Assembly (NCBI GenBank): GCA_017889705.1
Contig: JAGGAB010000005.1
Location: 62,001 to 126,000, forward strand
DNA length: 64,000 nt
From: Bacillota bacterium
GTDB lineage: Bacteria; Bacillota; Negativicutes; Sporomusales; Sporomusaceae
Reading direction: 5' to 3'
Positions 1 through 7,816 of the stretch are shown one piece after another. The number at the start of each line of letters is the position of its first letter. Position 1 is the stretch's first letter. Position numbers and translations under genes: made by a program. The notes below the pieces were generated by a model. It was not told where the DNA came from. It did no database searches and saw only the letters and a program-made list of their open reading frames with translations.

Positions 1-38
1 CCACCTTCAACAACCGGTCTAACCGGATTTTTCTGCAT
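1..38 (-). CDS. N-terminus of an unidentified protein, cut by the window edge
   Basis: An ATG at 38 preceded by GAGGTGAACT opens a frame reading MQKNPVRPVVEG before the window ends. It starts three bases after the stop of the MazG-like gene, so the two are probably co-transcribed. Position downstream of rpsF-ssb-rpsR and the N-terminus would suit a DUF2232/YybS-type membrane protein, but twelve residues are too few to identify it. Confidence 0.5.
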   Translation of the reverse strand, partial: MQKNPVRPVVEG

Positions 39-41
39 AGT

Positions 42-350
42 TCACCTCTTCTGGCGAAGATACCGGCGATATTCACTCATATCTCCAAACCATCGTTCTG
101 CTTCTGTTTCTTGTTTTATATTGTCTCCAAGCTTGGTATTTACAATCTCCTCCATTTCGGAATACTCAATACCCAGCCGCCTTCCAAGGACAAAGGCTGA
201 AATAATGAGCCCAGCCAGCGCGCTTCCTATAGCTTCCCGCCGATTATGAGCCATAGCCTGATAAAGGTCTCCCACTTCAGTCAACAAATCTGCTTTGAGT
301 CCTTCAATCAGTCTAAGTTTTCGCAAGATGTCAGATTCCTGGGCGAACAC
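42..350 (-). CDS. MazG-like family protein
   Basis: Small 102-residue, mostly helical protein. The pattern LRLIEGLKADLLTEVGDLYQ followed by a second helix pair resembles the MazG-like family (relatives of the all-alpha NTP pyrophosphohydrolases). The GTG start at 350 is set by an AAGGAGG box eight bases upstream. It follows the histidine kinase gene across two hairpins and overlaps nothing. An acidic metal-binding EExxE motif typical of active MazG is not obvious, so enzymatic activity is uncertain. Family assignment is from memory of sequence pattern only. Confidence 0.6.
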   Translation of the reverse strand: MFAQESDILRKLRLIEGLKADLLTEVGDLYQAMAHNRREAIGSALAGLIISAFVLGRRLGIEYSEMEEIVNTKLGDNIKQETEAERWFGDMSEYRRYLRQKR

Positions 351-423
351 ACAGACCGCCTCCTTATTCCACCTTGTTATATTCGAAAGAAAAGTGGTTA
401 TTTCCTGCTTTTCCTTTTAAGAA

Positions 424-447
424 AAGACTTGGCTTGTGCCAAGTCCT
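424..447 (-). terminator. Hairpin with T-rich tail between kinase and mazG-like gene
   Basis: GACTTGGC and GCCAAGTC (426-433, 438-445) form a perfect 8-bp stem with a four-base loop. On the minus strand it is followed by TTTTCTT, as in a rho-independent terminator. It would insulate the mazG-like gene from the kinase. Confidence 0.55.
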
Positions 448-574
448 TCAGGACGACCGAATTGCTATGCCATCCATGGCGCAATCGGCACTAGCGCCAT
501 CCAGGCGCGTCGCCGGCAGAAGCCTTAGTCGTTCTTATGTCAACAGAATTTTGTTGTAAATTCTGGTAGACTAA

Positions 575-604
575 ATAAAAGCCCCGGCGCATTACGGCCG
601 AGGC
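575..604 (-). terminator. Terminator of the PAS histidine kinase gene
   Basis: A GC-rich stem (581-588 with 597-604, one G-T pair) overlaps the kinase stop codon. On the minus strand it is followed by TTTTATTT. Confidence 0.75.
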
Positions 605-2100
605 AAACTGTTTTTTTCTGTTGCATTAAAGCGAATATAGAAAGCTGTGCCGTCTGCGCCGGTAGATACTTCAATCTTGCCCTTGTGCCGTTCAACAATG
701 CCATAACATACCGGCAATCCGAGGCCTGTGCCATTATGCTTGCTGGTTATAAACGGGGTACCCAGTTTAGCTAATACCTGGGGTGAAATGCCTGGTCCTT
801 CGTCCTGTACGACTAAAACAACCTGCCCATTTTCCTCATAGGTCCGAATGGTGACAACACCCGGGTGAGTCATGGCCTCAAAGCCATTGCGTACCAGATT
901 AAGCAAGAGCTGTCTAATTTCTTTTTCATTTAAGCATAATGACTTGATATTACCCAGCTGTAGTTCAATATCATTGCCGGCAATGACCGCATCTGTTGTC
1001 ATCAAGGGTTCTATGGCCTTGATAACTGCGTTTAGATCGGTTTCAACCTGACAAGCCGGCGTCGGCCTGGCTACCGACAAAAATTCGGAGAGGATGAGAT
1101 TCGCCCGGTCTAATTCACTGATCATAAGATCAAAATAATCCTGATAGGCCTTACACTCGTCCTTCTTGCTCAGCATCTGTAGAAAGCCGCGCACCGTAGT
1201 CATCGGGTTACGGACTTCATGGCTGATGCCTGCTGCCATTTGACCCACAAGATTTAGGCGATCAAGGCGCACCAGCTCACTTTTCATCACCCGGACATCA
1301 GTCACATCGGTAGCCATTCCCATGATGTGGCGTTTGCCTTCAATCATAATTTCTTCTGCCGAGAATATCGCAAAGCGATTCTGCCCGTCTTTGGTAGTAA
1401 ACGCAATCTCTTGATTACGAATATAGCCTTTTTTACAAAATTGACGGGCAAGCTGTTTGATTGTCTCAGGTGTACAGATGCCCAGCTCAAGTACAGTATG
1501 CCCAACTACCTCTTCTTTTTTCCAGCCGGTTCCTTTCAGGAAACTGCTGCTAAAATCAATAATCCGGCCTTGTCGGTCATGGATGCACATTAAATTTGGT
1601 GAAACATTAAAGGCCGTGTAAAACCGTTCATTGGCCCGGCGCAGTTCGGCCGTACGTTCAGCTACAAGTAACGATAACTGCTGCTGATAAGTTTCCAGCT
1701 CTTTTTGCAATTGAATATGCCGTGTTATATCTGCTACTGTCAGCAACAAGCCAATACAGACTTCATCCACTTCCAGCCGTTTAAGTGTCCATTCAATATG
1801 GCGCGAAGAATTCGGGGTCTTCCAGCTAGAAGCGGTATACACGCCGCCGGTTGCCAGAATGCGTTTGGCAATTGCCGTTAGATTTTCAGCCTCTACAGCC
1901 CCGATTTTTTCGCTTAAAACCGAAGTAACCGTGCGTCCGATTAGCTTGTATGAGGGGCTTGACACTATATCGGCAAAGAGATTATTAACTTGCGTAAATC
2001 TCATTCGCGTATCAATCAGCGCAAGACCGACCGGCGCCTGTTCCAGTATCGCCACAAGTGTATCCCAGTTTGACTTATGCGATATATCAGCACACTGCAC
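592..2100 (-). CDS. Soluble PAS-PAS sensor histidine kinase
   Basis: Two-component sensor kinase of 502 residues. In order: PAS 1 (about 13-125), a coiled linker (about 130-165), PAS 2 (about 160-270), a HisKA helix pair with GISHEVRNPM and likely phospho-acceptor His294, then an HATPase domain with N box NLVRNGFEAM, G1 box DEGPGI and G2 box GTGLGLP. No membrane segment is visible, so it should sense an intracellular signal through the PAS domains. The HEVRNP H box and soluble PAS layout resemble sporulation kinases that feed Spo0F/Spo0A; that role is inference. No response regulator is adjacent, so it is an orphan kinase. The GTG start has a GGGAGG box eight bases upstream. Confidence 0.9.
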   Translation of the reverse strand: MQCADISHKSNWDTLVAILEQAPVGLALIDTRMRFTQVNNLFADIVSSPSYKLIGRTVTSVLSEKIGAVEAENLTAIAKRILATGGVYTASSWKTPNSSRHIEWTLKRLEVDEVCIGLLLTVADITRHIQLQKELETYQQQLSLLVAERTAELRRANERFYTAFNVSPNLMCIHDRQGRIIDFSSSFLKGTGWKKEEVVGHTVLELGICTPETIKQLARQFCKKGYIRNQEIAFTTKDGQNRFAIFSAEEIMIEGKRHIMGMATDVTDVRVMKSELVRLDRLNLVGQMAAGISHEVRNPMTTVRGFLQMLSKKDECKAYQDYFDLMISELDRANLILSEFLSVARPTPACQVETDLNAVIKAIEPLMTTDAVIAGNDIELQLGNIKSLCLNEKEIRQLLLNLVRNGFEAMTHPGVVTIRTYEENGQVVLVVQDEGPGISPQVLAKLGTPFITSKHNGTGLGLPVCYGIVERHKGKIEVSTGADGTAFYIRFNATEKNSLPRP

Positions 2101-2348
2101 AGCTTTACCCTCCCGCTCACCAGGCAGCCTACCAGCCCGGGAGTCCAGTTTTCGATATCATTATATGCATTTCAATAAGATATTTTTCTATATATTTCCA
2201 TGTCGATTATACATTATCCTGTCAGAAAATTAAATATATATAATAAAACTTTCCCGCGAGAGCCGAAATCATGAAAACACGGCTTGCGCTGAGCTTTAGG
2301 ATGCGTGCAGCCGCAGTTGACCTTGGACAATGGAATAGAAAAAGGAAT

Positions 2349-2607
2349 GTACTTTTGCCATGCACAAGTACCAAAAAGTCTAGGCCTGAAGCCTCCACGC
2401 TAACCTGTTCCGGTAGAGATCTGCTTTCATAGCCATATGATATAGTCTCCACTTCAATGCGCGGACCTGAAAAGCCGGGCGATATTCCTAAAACCCGTAA
2501 ACTCGCTACGCTCAAACAGTACGGGTTTCTTAACGGAATACCGCCCGGCTTTTCTCCTGCGGGACGCTTTCTCCGGCAAAGGCCGGGTGGTTTCGGGAGT
2601 TATGAGG
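2349..2607 (+). repeat. Structured dispersed repeat, family 1, copy A
   Basis: This noncoding stretch between rpsR and the kinase matches 38671-38859 in inverted orientation. Shared parts in order: a small hairpin (GTACTT 2349-2354 with AAGTAC 2366-2371), the block TCTAGGCCTGAAGCCTC, and a long two-tier hairpin (outer arms 2470-2488 and 2535-2553, inner arms AAACCCGTA 2491-2499 and TACGGGTTT 2520-2528). A tail with CTCCGGCAAAGGCCGG then GGGAGTTA follows. Copy A carries about 60 extra bases after the GCCTC block. Several stem positions differ from copy B as complementary pairs. The rest of 2101-2758 is AT-rich upstream sequence of the kinase with no gene visible. Confidence 0.8.
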
Positions 2608-2704
2608 GGTACCGGGTGTAAACAGTACGGCCGCCTGTGCCGGGTTTTGTACTTGACACCTCTTGTTTTACAAGGCCTCCACAACTCCCAGAACTTATCT
2701 GATA

Positions 2705-2750
2705 CATTAAAAAAGGGCAAAAACCCTGAATCCAGGATTTTTGCCCTTCT
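2705..2750 (-). terminator. Terminator of the rpsF-ssb-rpsR operon
   Basis: Long stem AAGGGCAAAAATCCTG/CAGGGTTTTTGCCCTT with a GATT loop. It is followed by a T run on the minus strand, just past the rpsR stop. Confidence 0.9.
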
Positions 2751-2758
2751 TGGCATAT

Positions 2759-2995
2759 TTACTCTGCAGTAAATGGCAGCAAAGCGATATTGCGCGCCCG
2801 TTTTACAGCCAGCGTCAGTTGACGTTGATGTTTAGCGCAGTTGCCCGAAATGCGGCGCGGCAGGATTTTGCCACGCTCGGTAGTATACCGGCGCAATTTA
2901 GGAACATCTTTATAATCAATATCGGTTACTTTATCGACACAGAAACTACAAACTTTTTTCTTAGGTTTGCGGCCTCTTTCGCGTTTAATAGCCAT
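2759..2995 (-). CDS. rpsR: 30S ribosomal protein S18
   Basis: 78 residues, full length for S18, with the conserved [14 protein letters not shown] core that contacts S6 and 16S rRNA in the small-subunit platform. It keeps a zinc-type set of ligands (Cys16, Cys19, Cys53 and His56 in CSFC and CAKH), so this is the C+ form of S18. It is the last gene of the rpsF-ssb-rpsR operon and is followed by a strong terminator. Confidence 0.97.
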   Translation of the reverse strand: MAIKRERGRKPKKKVCSFCVDKVTDIDYKDVPKLRRYTTERGKILPRRISGNCAKHQRQLTLAVKRARNIALLPFTAE

Positions 2996-3010
2996 TAGTT
3001 TACCCCCCTT

Positions 3011-3415
3011 TTAAAATGGGATTTCCTCATCAGGGAAGACATCTTTGCCGAAGGAATTTACATCTATACTCCCGCCCTCGCCACCGGCAGATGCCTGTTT
3101 GCGTTCAAGGAATTCAATAGATTGCGCTACGACTTCGGCGACGCGGCGCTTTTGACCATCATTGGCTTCATAGGAGCGGATTTGCAGCCGGCCATCGACC
3201 AACACCCGCTGACCTTTTGTCAGGTTGTTGCCGCAAGTTTCGGCCAGTCGTTCCCACGCTACGATCGGAACAAAATCAGCGGTATTCTGACCTTGATTTT
3301 GACCGCCGCTAAAGCGGTTAACAGCCAGCGTAAAAGAAGCAACAGCCTTACCACTTTGCGTATATCGTACCTCTGGATCTTGTGCCAAGCGGCCGACAAG
3401 GATGACTTTATTCAT
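3011..3415 (-). CDS. ssb: Single-stranded DNA-binding protein
   Basis: 134-residue SSB: one OB fold (about 1-105, starting MNKVILVGRLAQDPEVRYT), a short linker rich in Gly and Ser, and the acidic C-terminal tail DEEIPF that recruits replication and repair partners. It coats single-stranded DNA during replication. It lies in the standard rpsF-ssb-rpsR order, 15 bases before rpsR and 27 after rpsF. The tail is shorter than in Bacillus SSB but the tip motif is intact. Confidence 0.97.
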   Translation of the reverse strand: MNKVILVGRLAQDPEVRYTQSGKAVASFTLAVNRFSGGQNQGQNTADFVPIVAWERLAETCGNNLTKGQRVLVDGRLQIRSYEANDGQKRRVAEVVAQSIEFLERKQASAGGEGGSIDVNSFGKDVFPDEEIPF

Positions 3416-3442
3416 ATATCCTCACTCCTCCTGGCTCAAGAA

Positions 3443-3727
3443 TTAGTCTTCCAATTTAATAACCATATGTTTCAAAACTTCATCGGTAATCTTAAGCACA
3501 CGCTCAAGCTCGAATACGGTAGCTGGTTCAGAAGTAAAGTGAATCAGGGTGTAGTACCCGTCCATAAAGTCTTTTACTTCATAGGCCAAACGCTTCTTGC
3601 CCCAACGGTCAACTTTGTCTACGTTGCCGCCAGTGTTCTTAATGATGTTTTCAAACTTGGTGATAGTAGCGTTAATAACTTCTTCTTCACCAGGCTTAGC
3701 AATAATTACGACTTCGTATTTTCTCAC
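3443..3727 (-). CDS. rpsF: 30S ribosomal protein S6
   Basis: 94 residues, normal length for S6, with the opening MRKYEVVIIAKPGEEE and the RRLAYEV-like strand (here KKRLAYEVKDFMDGYY). It binds S18 in the platform of the 30S subunit. The GTG start at 3727 has a strong GGAGGAGGTGAT box upstream. First gene of the rpsF-ssb-rpsR operon. Its leader holds a hairpin that may be the S6:S18 autoregulatory site. Confidence 0.97.
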   Translation of the reverse strand: MRKYEVVIIAKPGEEEVINATITKFENIIKNTGGNVDKVDRWGKKRLAYEVKDFMDGYYTLIHFTSEPATVFELERVLKITDEVLKHMVIKLED

Positions 3728-3745
3728 GAAATCACCTCCTCCTCT

Positions 3746-3850
3746 GGACTATTGGCCCCTAACAATAGGGGCAGGGAAGGTTTTGAATAACAAAACCAAG
3801 TCGCATATGTATACGACTAAATTATTATATCATTACTCGTCCAAGAAATG
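3746..3850 (-). promoter_or_regulatory. Promoter and leader of rpsF operon
   Basis: On the minus strand TTGCAT is followed, 18 bases later, by TATAAT (near 3822-3830). Downstream in the leader lies a perfect hairpin GCCCCTA/TAGGGGC with a four-base loop (3755-3772), just before the ribosome-binding site. Many bacteria autoregulate this operon through an S6:S18-binding leader hairpin. I cannot confirm the bulged CCG core of that element here. Confidence 0.5.
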
Positions 3851-3869
3851 CAAGGAAAAAGCATTGCTC

Positions 3870-5096
3870 TTAGTCAATTTTTACGTTTTCTGTAGAAACT
3901 CCCGGCAATTTTGCCGCTTTTCGCCCTGACTGCGGAATGCCAAAAGCCAAAATAACCGCACCAACTACAGAAAGTACAGTCCAGAGCAGTGCCGCTTCCA
4001 GACCAATATGATCGCCAAGTGCACCGGTAATGGCCGCACCTACTCCACCTAGCCCAAACGATAATCCCAGCATCATGCCTGAGGCCATTGCCGCATTGCC
4101 GGGAATAAGCTCCTGTGCCCATACCACCGAGGTGGGTGCCGTACTTTGCAACAGTGCCCCGCTGATTGCGAGCAACACATAACTAAACGGCGTAGGACTC
4201 ATATCAAGCAAAAATAAATAAGTTAGCGGCAGACAGACTGCCAACGAGCCAATAAATCCAGCCTTCCGCCCTACCCGGTCACCTATCCAGCCTCCCAGCA
4301 GCGATCCACAGGCAGCACTTAGCAAAAATACGGTGAGCATACTGGCGATTACCGCTGTCGACTGGCCTGCGTTCGTGAGCGCTACCGGCAAAAAAGTTGT
4401 TAGTGATACTTGCATCCACGATCTGAGTGCAACAACAACATTTAACAGCCATATACCCCGCGATTTGTACCAAGGCTCAGGTTCTACGATATTGCCTGCG
4501 TGATCGCAAACAGCAGCCGGACTGATATTTATCTTGTGCAAGCCTGCCTGGTATGATGCCCAGGTCACCAGTATTCCCGGAAGTATCAGCCAGAGCAGAG
4601 TATCAACACCGCCCAATTTTATACAGTACAAAATTACCGCTGGCGCGACAGCGCAACCAAAATTGCCGCCAAATACAAAAACCGCCATGGCTCTGCCTTT
4701 GGTTTCCCCGGTAACAATTTTCCCCATCAGGCTGGCGGCCAGCGGGTGAAAAATCGACGCTCCTAACCCGGCTATGCCGACAACCAAAAACAAAGCAACC
4801 TGGCTGCCCATCAGCCCTGCCGAACATATAAATACCGCACTTACCGGCGTAGTAACAAGAATAAGCCAGGCATATCCATATTTGTCAATCAAGTAACCAG
4901 CCACCGGCTGAAGTACACTGGAAATAACCGCATAAGCCATTACCAGCATACCACTTAACGTCAGTGACATGCCAAGTTTAGTCATAACCAGCGGCAATAA
5001 CGCCGGTAAAAAGTTTGCGTAAAAATCACTAAAAAAATGGCCGGCTCCTAGTAATGATATATTATATACCATTGACCGGCTAAACTTACTGTCCAC
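3870..5096 (-). CDS. MFS transporter, fosmidomycin-resistance-like family
   Basis: Predicted 408-residue inner-membrane transporter with about twelve hydrophobic segments. The opening HFFSDFYANFLPALLP, the first loop LIDKYGY and the segment ASIFHPLAASLMGKIV recall the Fsr (fosmidomycin resistance) branch of the major facilitator superfamily; the substrate is unknown. I chose the GTG at 5096 because GGGAGG lies eight bases upstream. A longer ATG frame from 5147 has no such site and runs into a large inverted repeat. The gene is monocistronic between ychF and rpsF. Confidence 0.8.
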   Translation of the reverse strand: MDSKFSRSMVYNISLLGAGHFFSDFYANFLPALLPLVMTKLGMSLTLSGMLVMAYAVISSVLQPVAGYLIDKYGYAWLILVTTPVSAVFICSAGLMGSQVALFLVVGIAGLGASIFHPLAASLMGKIVTGETKGRAMAVFVFGGNFGCAVAPAVILYCIKLGGVDTLLWLILPGILVTWASYQAGLHKINISPAAVCDHAGNIVEPEPWYKSRGIWLLNVVVALRSWMQVSLTTFLPVALTNAGQSTAVIASMLTVFLLSAACGSLLGGWIGDRVGRKAGFIGSLAVCLPLTYLFLLDMSPTPFSYVLLAISGALLQSTAPTSVVWAQELIPGNAAMASGMMLGLSFGLGGVGAAITGALGDHIGLEAALLWTVLSVVGAVILAFGIPQSGRKAAKLPGVSTENVKID

Positions 5097-5142
5097 TGCA
5101 CTAGCCTCCCACCATCTAACAACAACCAGACTGTAATGCCTA

Positions 5143-5215
5143 CTCATTTCCTCACTCTAACAGCAAGCAGTTTTTTCCTGTTAGAGTGAAGAAATGAGCG
5201 GTTTCTCAACCGCTC
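5143..5215 (-). repeat. Inverted repeat with 21-base arms plus a second hairpin, upstream of the MFS gene
   Basis: Arms 5143-5163 and 5178-5198 are reverse complements with a single mismatch, separated by 14 bases. An adjoining 8-bp hairpin GAGCGGTT/AACCGCTC (5196-5215) lies next to the ychF stop and may terminate ychF. The long repeat could be an operator or an attenuator for the transporter. Confidence 0.7.
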
Positions 5216-5230
5216 ACCATAATACCAGAA

Positions 5231-6340
5231 CTATACATTAAACCGGAAATAGGTAACATCGCCGTCCTGCATAATATACTCTTTACCTTCCAGGCGGACT
5301 AAGCCTTTTTCTTTAGCGGCGGCATGAGATCCATTGGCCATCAGGTCATCATAGGAGACAATCTCAGCCCGGATAAAGCCGCGTTCAATATCACTATGAA
5401 TTTTCCCGGCTGCCTGCGGCGCTTTGGTTCCGCGTACAATGGTCCAGGCCCGTACCTCCTGTTCGCCGGCGGTAAAGAAGGTCATTAGCCCCAGCAGCGA
5501 GAAGCTGGCGCGAATGAGTTTATCCAAGCCTGATTCGTCAAGACCTAAGTCTGCTAAAAACTCTTTGGCTTCCTCGTCAGACAGTTCGGCGATTTCGGAT
5601 TCGACCTTGGCTGATACGACAATAACCTCTGCCCCTTCATGTGCCGCATATTCACGCACTTTGGCCACATACGGGTTATTGCTGGCATCGGCAGCTTCCT
5701 CTTCGCTGACATTAGCAACAAACAAAGTAGGTTTTAGTGTCAGCAAAAACAAGTCTCTCACCAAGGCCGCAGTATCTTCATCATTCACAACCCGGCGGGC
5801 AGGCTGTCCATCACTAAGTGCCTGCTGCACCTCTTTAAGGACATCAAGCTCGGCCTGTACTTTTTTGTCGCCGCTTTTGAGCATTTTTTGCACTCTGTCA
5901 ATACGTTTCTCTACAGTCTCCAGATCGGCCAGACAAAGCTCGGTGTTAATAATCTCGATATCCCGAATGGGATCAAGGCTGCCGGCCACATGGGTAATAT
6001 TGTCGTCAGCAAAACAGCGCACTACCTGTGCCACTGCATCCACTTGTCTGATATGCGATAAAAATTTGTTGCCAAGCCCTTCGCCCTGGGCCGCGCCGGC
6101 AACCAAGCCAGCAATATCGACAAACCGCATGGCCGCAGGAATCGTCCGTTGCTTGGGTTTATACATTTCGGTCAGTTTCCACAAACGGTCATCAGGAACA
6201 TCAACAACACCCACATTGGGCTCAATCGTACAGAACGGATAATTTGCAGCTTCCGCCCCCGCCTTGGTTATCGCGTTAAACAGTGTGCTTTTGCCGACAT
6301 TAGGCAAACCCACAATACCTACTTCCAAATTCGTACTCAT
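5231..6340 (-). CDS. ychF: Ribosome-binding ATPase YchF
   Basis: Obg-family P-loop protein of 369 residues, the usual length. The N-terminal domain carries GLPNVGKSTLFNAIT and the switch region DIAGLVAGAAQGEGLGNKFL; a coiled-coil insertion follows (about 130-200). The C-terminal TGS domain ends in YIMQDGDVTYFRFNV. YchF family members bind ATP rather than GTP and interact with the ribosome; it is a near-universal housekeeping gene. Here it follows the DUF951 gene by about 110 bases. Confidence 0.96.
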   Translation of the reverse strand: MSTNLEVGIVGLPNVGKSTLFNAITKAGAEAANYPFCTIEPNVGVVDVPDDRLWKLTEMYKPKQRTIPAAMRFVDIAGLVAGAAQGEGLGNKFLSHIRQVDAVAQVVRCFADDNITHVAGSLDPIRDIEIINTELCLADLETVEKRIDRVQKMLKSGDKKVQAELDVLKEVQQALSDGQPARRVVNDEDTAALVRDLFLLTLKPTLFVANVSEEEAADASNNPYVAKVREYAAHEGAEVIVVSAKVESEIAELSDEEAKEFLADLGLDESGLDKLIRASFSLLGLMTFFTAGEQEVRAWTIVRGTKAPQAAGKIHSDIERGFIRAEIVSYDDLMANGSHAAAKEKGLVRLEGKEYIMQDGDVTYFRFNV

Positions 6341-6452
6341 GTAATGCTACTCCATCCTTTAAGGCTATGCAACACACAGCCTGATTATTCACTGTTAAGT
6401 ATTAACTTATATAGTTTAAAATAATGTCGGCTAAAATTCAACCTTTTCCCGA

Positions 6453-6665
6453 TTAAGAAATCTCAGGTTTTTGTTTAGCTGCAATAATCGTTTTAACGCC
6501 TTTTTCAAATTTGGGGCGCGGAATCATAACCTGCCGACCGCATTGCAGGCATTTAAGGCCAAAGTCAATGCCTGTCCGGGTTATCTCCCACTGATCGCCG
6601 CCACAAGGATGTTGTTTTTTCATTTTTACTATTTCGCCAATCTGGTAATTATGTTTTTGCTGCAT
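6453..6665 (-). CDS. DUF951 family small protein
   Basis: 70-residue protein typical of DUF951 (YyzM): YQIGEIVKMKKQHPCGGDQW, then GLKCLQCGRQVMIPR. Cysteines in HPCGG and CLQC could bind zinc, suggesting a small beta-barrel with a zinc ribbon. The function of the family is not established. It lies directly downstream of mscS (4 bases) and upstream of ychF, the same neighbourhood seen in many Bacillota near the origin. The SD GGAGG is nine bases before ATG. Confidence 0.85.
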   Translation of the reverse strand: MQQKHNYQIGEIVKMKKQHPCGGDQWEITRTGIDFGLKCLQCGRQVMIPRPKFEKGVKTIIAAKQKPEIS

Positions 6666-6669
6666 CTAT

Positions 6670-7521
6670 TTACCCTCCTGCTTTAGCGACTTTATTCTCA
6701 GGTAAAACCATAGTGCTAACCAGCTGCGGCTGGGAAATATTAGCCTCGGTAAACCGCTCTGTTATCAACCGGCGCAAGGCTGTTTCCACTTTCAGTTGTT
6801 GCAGTGGTACGGTTTTAGCAATAATCCGGATGACGATCTCGCCTGGTTTAAGATCAACTACACCTAACACGCTGGGGCCGTCGATGACCTCAGGCACGTT
6901 TTGCCTGACAGTAGCACATACCTCATCCAAAATCGTAAAAACCTGTTCGATATCGGCCTGGTAAGCAACCGGTACATTGACAGTGGCCTGCATATGCCCT
7001 CTGGTATAGTTACTGACTTTGGCAATTGAGCCATTGGGAATAATATGGAGAATGCCGTTGCCATCACGCAGTTTGGTAATCCGAAACCCGAGTTCCTCGA
7101 CAGTACCGGCCATATCGCCAATGGATATATAATCGCCAACTCCGTATTGGTCCTCTAAAATGATAAAAAACCCGGTAACAAAATCCTTGATAAGGCTTTG
7201 CGCGCCCACACCAAGTGCGAGTCCGATAATGCCGGCTCCGGCAACAAGCGAGGTAGTATCAATCTTAAACTCCTGCAACAGCATAACTACCACAATAAAA
7301 TAAATGGTATAGCGGATAATGCTGTGCATCAGGCTGCTTAACGTTCTGGCGCGTTTTTCATCAAGATACAGCGTTTTGCTTCCCGGTTTGGGAATGAAAA
7401 ATTGCTCCACCAATAGATTGGTAAATTTGAGCACAAGTGCTCCGCCAATGACAATGGCTGCCAAGCGAATAAGTGTAAGTGCCATTGTCAGCCAAAAATC
7501 AGTTGTCAGTAATTGTTCCAC
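6670..7521 (-). CDS. mscS: Small-conductance mechanosensitive channel (MscS family)
   Basis: 283-residue membrane channel that releases solutes on hypo-osmotic shock. Three hydrophobic helices are followed by the pore-lining segment GAGIIGLALGVGAQSLIKDFVTGF and the beta domain QYGVGDYISIGDMAGTVEELGFR. I start it at the GTG of VEQLLTTDF (7521), with GGGAGG five bases upstream. The longer frame to 7722 is an artefact, because that DNA encodes the DUF3343 protein in another frame. It overlaps the end of the DUF3343 gene by 23 bases. Confidence 0.9.
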   Translation of the reverse strand: MEQLLTTDFWLTMALTLIRLAAIVIGGALVLKFTNLLVEQFFIPKPGSKTLYLDEKRARTLSSLMHSIIRYTIYFIVVVMLLQEFKIDTTSLVAGAGIIGLALGVGAQSLIKDFVTGFFIILEDQYGVGDYISIGDMAGTVEELGFRITKLRDGNGILHIIPNGSIAKVSNYTRGHMQATVNVPVAYQADIEQVFTILDEVCATVRQNVPEVIDGPSVLGVVDLKPGEIVIRIIAKTVPLQQLKVETALRRLITERFTEANISQPQLVSTMVLPENKVAKAGG

Positions 7522-7804
7522 ATAAACCTCCCCATTCGGCAATCTTTTCGTAAATATAGCTCTGGCCTGCTGCTGTCCGGCTGAAAAGTTTTGACCAGCG
7601 CACTTTGTTTTCCGCAAACAGCGCGATAACGACCGCTTGCCGCCCAGCCACAAACAGCAGGCACTGCCCACAGCTAATATCAATTTCCCGGGGCGTCGGC
7701 AGAACATAACAGGCAATGCCATGTTGTTCGAAAAGTTTTTCGGCTTTTATGGCTTGTTGTACTGATTCAAAGGATATTAATCGGTCATACTCAGGATATA
7801 TAAT
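7499..7804 (-). CDS. DUF3343 putative Se/S carrier-like protein, non-canonical start
   Basis: A 101-codon frame reads IIYPEYDRLISFESVQQA, then AEKLFEQHGIACYVLPTPRE and ISCGQCLLF. This is the layout of DUF3343, annotated as Se/S carrier-like: LISF near the start, PTPRE, then a Cys-Gly-X-Cys site. It follows yedF in the same frame after a single TAA (7817-7819). No ATG, GTG or TTG lies before the conserved part. AGGTG is followed by ATT (7804) and ATA (7801), so an ATT start is the best guess. The selD-yedF-DUF3343 order supports a role in selenium handling. Confidence 0.75.
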   Translation of the reverse strand: MIYPEYDRLISFESVQQAIKAEKLFEQHGIACYVLPTPREIDISCGQCLLFVAGRQAVVIALFAENKVRWSKLFSRTAAGQSYIYEKIAEWGGLCGTITDN

Positions 7805-7816
7805 AAAATCACCTGC

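Noticed and set aside
2222-2756. Possible small genes in the rpsR-kinase gap
   Set aside because: The frames run through repeat family 1 and its hairpins; translations are low complexity and lack ribosome-binding sites.
5424-6242. Long open frame opposite ychF (272 codons)
   Set aside because: Antisense shadow of a well-identified gene, low-complexity Ser/Thr-rich translation, no ribosome-binding site.
7522-7722. N-terminal extension of the mechanosensitive channel
   Set aside because: The extension has no family similarity and is the DUF3343 gene read in another frame; the GTG at 7521 has a good ribosome-binding site.
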